A stretch of 11,517 bases of DNA from G039029935 sp039029935 (GTDB taxonomy: Bacteria; Chloroflexota; Anaerolineae; Caldilineales; Caldilineaceae), in NCBI GenBank assembly GCA_039029935.1, contig JBCCFC010000305.1:1-11517 (forward strand), in the 5' to 3' direction. Under the pieces are notes generated by a model. It saw nothing but the letters and a program-made list of their open reading frames with translations. It made no database searches and had not been told where the DNA came from. Made by a program: the position numbers and the translations under genes. Shown piece after piece: positions 7,417 through 11,517 of this stretch (positions are counted from its first letter, which is position 1; every line of letters begins with the position of its first letter).

Positions 7417-7506
7417 TTTACCTACAATCTTGCCATGCATTCCTGATTGAATTCACGATTTATCTACGACAAAAGTATGATTGTTACGAATATTGTAGAT
7501 ATTCCA

Positions 7507-7547
7507 CAAGTGGCATGGGGAAGATGTCGTCCTCTCCACGCCACTTG
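7507..7547. other. 12-bp hairpin downstream of the nested element
   Basis: CAAGTGGCATGG (7507-7518) pairs with CCACGCCACTTG (7536-7547) with a single mismatch that would be a G-U pair in RNA read from the minus strand; the loop is 17 bases. No T-run follows on either strand, so it is not a classical intrinsic terminator. Its position 12 bases beyond the nested element suggests that it may belong to the same 3' region of the binding-protein transcript. Confidence 0.5.
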
Positions 7548-7559
7548 AAACATATAAGG

Positions 7560-7785
7560 AATGGCGATTAAATAACTTTCCCAGTTAGATCAGACCCGCA
7601 CAGTTACAGTGAGTTGGTATTTACCAATGGTAATACGGCTTGTAACTCAAAAAGATGAGTTACAAGGGTCCTCTGGTCAGGCCGCTTATGCGGTATTTTC
7701 CAGAGTAATTAGCACGCTTTTTGCCAACTCACTGTAAGCACGAGGGCGTGCTCACTGAGCGTGCATAGGTTATTTAATCGCCATT
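7560..7785. other. Nested inverted-repeat element with 17-bp perfect ends (MITE-like or structured RNA)
   Basis: The outer arms AATGGCGATTAAATAAC (7560-7576) and its exact reverse complement (7769-7785) enclose a second perfect 14-bp pair (7604-7617 TTACAGTGAGTTGG with 7724-7737). Inside these lie an 11-bp hairpin (7639-7649 with 7656-7666, 6-base loop), a 5-bp hairpin (7621-7625 with 7629-7633) and a 6-bp stem (7671-7676 with 7700-7705) around CCGC/GCGG (7682-7685 with 7690-7693). Between the second pair and the right outer arm is a 6-bp hairpin (7737-7742 with 7747-7752). No reading frame of useful length runs through it. It begins 11 bases downstream of the binding-protein stop codon, so it would be transcribed as the 3' end of that message. 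It could be a non-autonomous transposon remnant, a branched non-coding RNA or a 3' stabiliser/terminator region. No clear target-site duplication was seen. Confidence 0.7.
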
Positions 7786-7796
7786 TCTAAGACAAG

Positions 7797-10700
7797 TTAC
7801 TCAGCACCAGACTCGACAATTGGCAATGAATCAATCTCTTCTGGCACAGAGAAGACTGCGCCTGTGAAGACCCATGCGAGCTGTCCGCTGTCTTCCAGAA
7901 TGATCTGAAGCCAGTTTCCATCGTCGGTGCGTCCAATGGCAGGGATGATGGCACTGCGTGGTAGCACGTCGATAACCTCGGCGTCAATTGTCGCAGCCAC
8001 ACGAGCGTTGACGCTATATGTACTTGGGACAGTAATTGTTGCAGTGGAAGCTGAAGGCTGTGAACCGCTGGTTGTGGTCACATCACGCACGACTACCGCA
8101 GGCTCACCAGATGTGTCTTCTTCTGCACCCTCATCCAGATCCGCTACAACCTCATCATCGGCAACCTCATCATCGGATGCAGCATCTGCCGTTTCTGTAT
8201 CTGCTGTTCCAGCATCAGCATCTGCCGTTTCTGCATCTGCCGTTTCTGCATCTGCTGTTCCAGCATCTGCCGTTTCTGCATCTGCTGTTCCAGCATCTGC
8301 CGTTTCTACATCTGCTGTTCCAGCATCTGCCGTTTCTACATCTGCTGTTTCTGTATCGGTTGGATCAGCGTCATCGACATCCGCTGTTTCTGAATCAGAC
8401 GATTCGACAACGACGGTTGGCTCTTCATCGTCCGCTGGATTATCAAGCGAACTCAGTATGTTTGCTAACACATCACCAGCAGATAATTCACTATCGGTAT
8501 CATCCGTAATGTCGTCTGTGTTGGTGATCTCATCCGTTGATGTAAGTACAGAGGGAGCGGCAATTGCTGATGGTTCAACTGCTGCATCATCAACATCGCC
8601 CTCTTCTGCATCTTCGCTTACCGTGGCGTCATCAGTTTCAGTGGCGTCATCAGTTTCAGTACCGTCATCAGTTTCAGTACCGTCATCCACATCGGCATCT
8701 GGCTCTGTGGCTTCTTCGGTGGTGCTTTCAACCGACTCATCAACAACCGCTTCGGCATCTGCTACATCAGTAGCGTCGCTCTCCGTATCCTCGGTTGCAG
8801 CATCGACAGTTCCATCAGTAGATGAGTCAGCTTCACCCTCAGCATCAGCATCCCCTTGCTCTACATCCACTTCGGGTTCAACATCAGCCGTATCACTCGC
8901 CGTGTCAACATCATCTATGCTAGCCTCATCGGTTGATTCTTCTGTGGCATCTTCTGTGGCGTCTTCTGCTGCGTCTTCTGCGGCTTCCTCAGTTACACTA
9001 TCGCCAACAGCTTCTTCATCAGTGCTAACATCGGTTGCTCCTTCGTCTACATCCACTTCAGCCTCATCCTCATCACCCGTCGCAGACTCGCTAGAGGCAG
9101 ATTCCCCTGACGATAGTAATCCAAAGAGTTCAGAAGGTGTCACCGGAGCATCGCTGCGTGTCACAAGCAAATCGTTTTCTTCTAAGAAGTTGATAGCGAT
9201 ATTGTTAATGGAGTCTTCATCACCTGTATTAACAACACCATCATCGCCCAAGTTAATCTCGGCATTCAAGCCACCAATGGTTTCGTCATCCAATAAGGCG
9301 GAGAGTGTATTGAGCATATCCACAACGTCTGAATGGCGTTGGAAGAATTCTTGGCGCATGATAGGCGCAGGATTGTTAACAGGGAAGTAACTGAGTGTAT
9401 CTTCAAGACGATGTAGGTCCCATGCATCAATACGGCCATCGGTACTGTTCCCCAATGAAATATCACAGAGACCATCACGTACAGCTGAATATGTCTCGTC
9501 CGGAGCGACAACTTGAATATTTTGGTCTAAGAATTGGAAGCCATAGACACGTTCCAATCCACCCAAAACAATGTTAGCCGATGTCAAATCGTCCTCACCC
9601 AAGAATGATTCTGTCGCACAGAGGGAGAATGGTGAGCCGTTTGTGTTCATAAAGTCGGCAAGGTTTTCAAGCGTTTGGATCCCTTCATCGCTCAGGCGTC
9701 TCTGAATCAACATGGTTGTCGTGTTACGGGCATTGCTTAGGTCTAGCCATACGATATCATTAGCGCTATCCAAACTCTTTGCCAAGTCATAGGCCCGTTC
9801 GGCATCCGTCGGCAGCGCTGGTGCTGGCAATTCATGGTGGAGCGAAAGGGCTGTACCAATGGCATCAATGTAGATATCAATGTTCTCATTGACCAATGCA
9901 TTACGGACAGCGACATCATCACCCAATCCTGTCAAATCAACAGCATCAAAGCCAGATGCGCTCAACAAGTTGAGCACCAACTGACCCAATAAGAAGTCAT
10001 TGTCATCCGTTGTGGACCCGACAACAACCGTTGTAGGTTTGAGTAATTTACTTTTTGACAGAAAATCATAGGCAACATCGGCCACAGACTCTTCATCACC
10101 ACTGTTAATCACACCATCTGCCCCAATGTCCACACGGGCGTTCATCAAACTCATGGTATCATCATCGAGGTATTGACCAATCTGATTCAGTAATCCTTCC
10201 ATCTCTGGATATTGTTCAAGGACACTAGGTCGTGTGACGGGGCCTGGGTTATAGATGGGGAAGAAGGAGCGTGTATCTTCCAATACATGGAAATCCCATG
10301 CTTGAATACGTCCATCTGTACCAAAGCCTTCACTAATATCACATGTACCATCACGCAGGGCATCATAACCGCTATCAAGGTCCATAACCTGAATGTTTTC
10401 GGGTTTGAAAGAGAACCCATATTCCTGCTCCATGCCATGAATACCATCTTGGCGACCATAAAATTCTGTTTCGACGCACACCGTAAACGGATCGTCGTTG
10501 GCATTCATAAACGCAGATAGATCGTCCAGCGTGACGATGCCTTGCTCGCGCAGGTCTTGACGTACCATCATAACATAGGTATTGTTATAAAAACCGCGAT
10601 TAAGCCAAACAACACCCTGACGCTCGTCCAGACTACGTACCAATGCAAACGAACGGTCGGCACTCGCAGGTTGGGCTGTCGGTGGGATCCCGTTGTAGAC

Positions 10701-11375
10701 GGAGAGGCTTGTGCCTGTCAGCTCAAAATAAAGGTCAATGTCACCACTCTCTAATGCTGAACGAACGACTGTTGAACCACCCAATCCAGTGCGATCAACA
10801 ACCTCATAGCCGGAATCTTCCAAGAGCAGAACCAGAATCTGTCCCAGAATTAACTGCTCTGTATATTCCTTTGAGCCGATGACAATTTGTGGTGGTTTGA
10901 TCAAGCCCGCTTTTAGCAAGAAATCACGAGCAACGGCTTCCACCGTCTCTTCATCCCCACTGAGCAATATACCATCCAGTCCGATATCCGCACGTGCGTT
11001 TAGCTGTCGCATGGTGTCATCATCAATGCTTGCACTCAGTGCATTGAGAATCGGTTCGAGCTCTGGATATCTCTCAAGCACCTCAGCCCGAATCACGGGT
11101 GTTGGGTTATAGAATGGAAAATAGGAGAGCGTATCACCCAGTGGGTTCAGCCCCCACGCAGAGATACGACCATCGGTCAAAAAGCCTTCCCCAACGTCAC
11201 AAATTCCTTGACGTAGCGCATCGTAGATTTCATCAATGTCCATCAAAATAACATTGTCAGGATCAAAGGCAAAGCCATACAATGCTTCAAGTGCTTGCAG
11301 ACCATCTTCAGGGCGGGCAAAAAATTCAGACTCAACACAGATCGACAACGGAGAGTCGTGTTGATTGATATAAAA
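7797..11375 (-). CDS. Tandem QAT/OpuAC-like substrate-binding protein with acidic linker and SH3b domain (5' truncated)
   Basis: Residues are numbered from the TTG codon at 11348. Residues 1-150 are the C-terminal half of a binding domain, 151-436 a complete domain and 437-728 a second, degenerate one. Domain 2 opens with 'IVIGSKEYTEQLILGQ' and contains 'TGLGGSTVVRSALESGDIDLY', the signature of glycine betaine/choline/carnitine (QAT, OpuAC/OsmF-like) ABC binding proteins. Each unit ends with a helix preceded by an EF-hand/dockerin-like loop. Residues 732-1087 form an Asp/Glu/Thr/Ala/Ser linker with decapeptide and hexapeptide repeats. Residues 1103-1168 resemble a bacterial SH3 domain ('VNARVAATIDAEVIDVLP', 'GNWLQIILEDSGQLAWV'). 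Ordinary family members have one binding domain of about 280-300 residues, so this is a strongly enlarged form. Homology continues in frame upstream of the TTG (residues FYINQHDSP to 11375) and then stops in a G-run, so the true start, signal peptide and front half of domain 1 are missing. It is probably extracytoplasmic. No permease or ATPase gene is in the window. Ligand and role are inferred only from the family. Confidence 0.85.
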   Translation of the reverse strand, partial: FYINQHDSPLSICVESEFFARPEDGLQALEALYGFAFDPDNVILMDIDEIYDALRQGICDVGEGFLTDGRISAWGLNPLGDTLSYFPFYNPTPVIRAEVLERYPELEPILNALSASIDDDTMRQLNARADIGLDGILLSGDEETVEAVARDFLLKAGLIKPPQIVIGSKEYTEQLILGQILVLLLEDSGYEVVDRTGLGGSTVVRSALESGDIDLYFELTGTSLSVYNGIPPTAQPASADRSFALVRSLDERQGVVWLNRGFYNNTYVMMVRQDLREQGIVTLDDLSAFMNANDDPFTVCVETEFYGRQDGIHGMEQEYGFSFKPENIQVMDLDSGYDALRDGTCDISEGFGTDGRIQAWDFHVLEDTRSFFPIYNPGPVTRPSVLEQYPEMEGLLNQIGQYLDDDTMSLMNARVDIGADGVINSGDEESVADVAYDFLSKSKLLKPTTVVVGSTTDDNDFLLGQLVLNLLSASGFDAVDLTGLGDDVAVRNALVNENIDIYIDAIGTALSLHHELPAPALPTDAERAYDLAKSLDSANDIVWLDLSNARNTTTMLIQRRLSDEGIQTLENLADFMNTNGSPFSLCATESFLGEDDLTSANIVLGGLERVYGFQFLDQNIQVVAPDETYSAVRDGLCDISLGNSTDGRIDAWDLHRLEDTLSYFPVNNPAPIMRQEFFQRHSDVVDMLNTLSALLDDETIGGLNAEINLGDDGVVNTGDEDSINNIAINFLEENDLLVTRSDAPVTPSELFGLLSSGESASSESATGDEDEAEVDVDEGATDVSTDEEAVGDSVTEEAAEDAAEDATEDATEESTDEASIDDVDTASDTADVEPEVDVEQGDADAEGEADSSTDGTVDAATEDTESDATDVADAEAVVDESVESTTEEATEPDADVDDGTETDDGTETDDATETDDATVSEDAEEGDVDDAAVEPSAIAAPSVLTSTDEITNTDDITDDTDSELSAGDVLANILSSLDNPADDEEPTVVVESSDSETADVDDADPTDTETADVETADAGTADVETADAGTADAETADAGTADAETADAETADADAGTADTETADAASDDEVADDEVVADLDEGAEEDTSGEPAVVVRDVTTTSGSQPSASTATITVPSTYSVNARVAATIDAEVIDVLPRSAIIPAIGRTDDGNWLQIILEDSGQLAWVFTGAVFSVPEEIDSLPIVESGAE
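8251..8340 (-). repeat. 30-bp tandem repeat encoding acidic decapeptide (three full units)
   Basis: Three nearly identical 30-bp units lie at 8251-8280, 8281-8310 and 8311-8340, with degenerate partial units on both sides (about 8190-8250 and 8341-8360). On the minus strand they encode repeats such as TADVETADAG and TADAETADAG (about residues 1001-1050 of the binding protein). The period is a multiple of three, so unit gain or loss changes linker length without a frameshift. Low-complexity units like this are prone to slippage and to misassembly. Confidence 0.9.
8623..8676 (-). repeat. 18-bp tandem repeat encoding acidic hexapeptide
   Basis: Three 18-bp units occur at 8623-8640, 8641-8658 and 8659-8676, with a partial fourth unit after them. 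They encode TETDD(G/A) type hexapeptides at about residues 890-908 of the large binding protein. The first two units are identical and the third differs at two bases. This is a second, independent in-frame expansion inside the same acidic linker. Confidence 0.88.
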
Positions 11376-11517
11376 GGGGGGGGGTTAAAATTTTTGGCGT
11401 CCAAAAAAACCTGCGGACCTCCCCCCCCCCCGCCGCGCAGAACTCATATGTGAGGCGCCAAAAACGGAAAAAAATGTTCCGGAGGGCGAGGGATCGTCGG
11501 GTTCAGGGGCCCCCCTG
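11376..11517. other. Low-quality contig end
   Basis: Beyond 11375 the sequence changes to runs of G, C and A (for example nine G at 11376-11384 and a long C run around 11420-11431) and the homology of the binding protein ends abruptly. An in-frame stop (11387-11385 on the minus strand) appears directly after the G-run. None of the expected upstream residues of the binding domain ('...LDDL..F' type, seen in the other copies) can be found in any frame. This stretch is best treated as sequencing or assembly error. Confidence 0.75.

Larger units (their letters stand above)
7054..7506. other. AT-rich gene-free spacer upstream of rseP
   Basis: No open reading frame with a plausible start and ribosome binding site was seen here on either strand, and no tRNA-like cloverleaf. 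Apart from the hairpin at 7214-7252 and the weak promoter candidate at 7395-7416, the stretch contains only a 6-bp inverted repeat GAATAT/ATATTC (7488-7493 with 7499-7504). The promoter of the downstream five-gene cluster is most likely somewhere in this spacer. Confidence 0.5.

Noticed and set aside
7560..7785. tRNA, tmRNA or 6S RNA in the nested repeat
   Set aside because: No cloverleaf, CCA end, tag-peptide frame or single long bulged rod could be recognised. The branched arrangement does not match these families.
8251..8340. CRISPR array
   Set aside because: The units are contiguous with no spacers and keep the reading frame of a protein. The same holds for 1821-1880 and 8623-8676.
7927..9390. 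487-codon Ser/Val/Ala-rich open frame on the plus strand
   Set aside because: It is the antisense of the acidic linker (GAT/GAA/ACN codons read backwards give Ser, Val and Ala), with no domain and no sensible composition. The minus-strand gene has clear domains on both sides.
7797..11348. TTG at 11348 as the genuine start of the binding protein
   Set aside because: The nine to ten codons upstream still match the repeated domain ('YINQHDSPLS' against 'FMNANDDPFT' and 'FMNTNGSPFS'), so the gene continues into the damaged contig end.

Overview
The window looks like a whole short contig from a Chloroflexota bacterium, most likely of the Anaerolineae or a related lineage. This is a judgement from protein style: tandem glycine-betaine/choline-type binding domains, a zinc-ribbon/LysM protein with a Pro-Thr-rich stalk, a 'SWQPVGG ... 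WRWYVEV' type C-terminal domain, a HEAT-repeat protein and short palindromic intergenic repeats. There is no rRNA, tRNA or other phylogenetic marker, so the assignment is tentative. Both ends look like assembly ends. Bases 1-58 are an exact inverted copy of 198-255, and about 11376-11517 is homopolymer-rich sequence with no continuation of the gene that runs into it.

All six protein genes lie on the minus strand, so the reading order is right to left. First comes a 5'-truncated, very large secreted-type protein (7797-11375). It has two and a half QAT/OpuAC-like substrate-binding domains in tandem, then a highly acidic repetitive linker of about 355 residues without any Lys, Arg, His or Cys, and a C-terminal SH3b-like domain. 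A gene-free stretch of about 740 bases follows (7054-7796). It holds a nested inverted-repeat element with 17-bp perfect ends (7560-7785), two further hairpins and a weak promoter candidate.

The second group is a probable operon: rseP-type site-2 protease (5590-7053); zinc-ribbon/single-TM/LysM protein (3469-5523); HEAT-repeat protein (2232-3344); an unrecognised protein whose ATG overlaps the HEAT stop codon as ATGA (1549-2235); and a single-TM protein with a FecR-like and a jelly-roll-like extracytoplasmic part (228-1535). A GC-rich palindromic repeat lies between the second and third genes. A tandem pair of 80-bp MITE/REP-like palindromes lies just downstream of the last gene.

Functionally, the cluster reads as an envelope-associated module. 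The intramembrane protease is encoded directly upstream of two bitopic proteins predicted to be N-in/C-out, the topology that site-2 proteases cleave. One of these carries cytoplasmic zinc ribbons and an extracytoplasmic LysM domain. Regulated intramembrane proteolysis of that protein is an inference, not something the sequence proves. I do not see a clearly recognisable new defence or mobile system. The strongest unusual signals are the tandem binding-protein architecture with dockerin/EF-hand-like loops, the nested inverted-repeat element, and the protease/bitopic-protein pairing.
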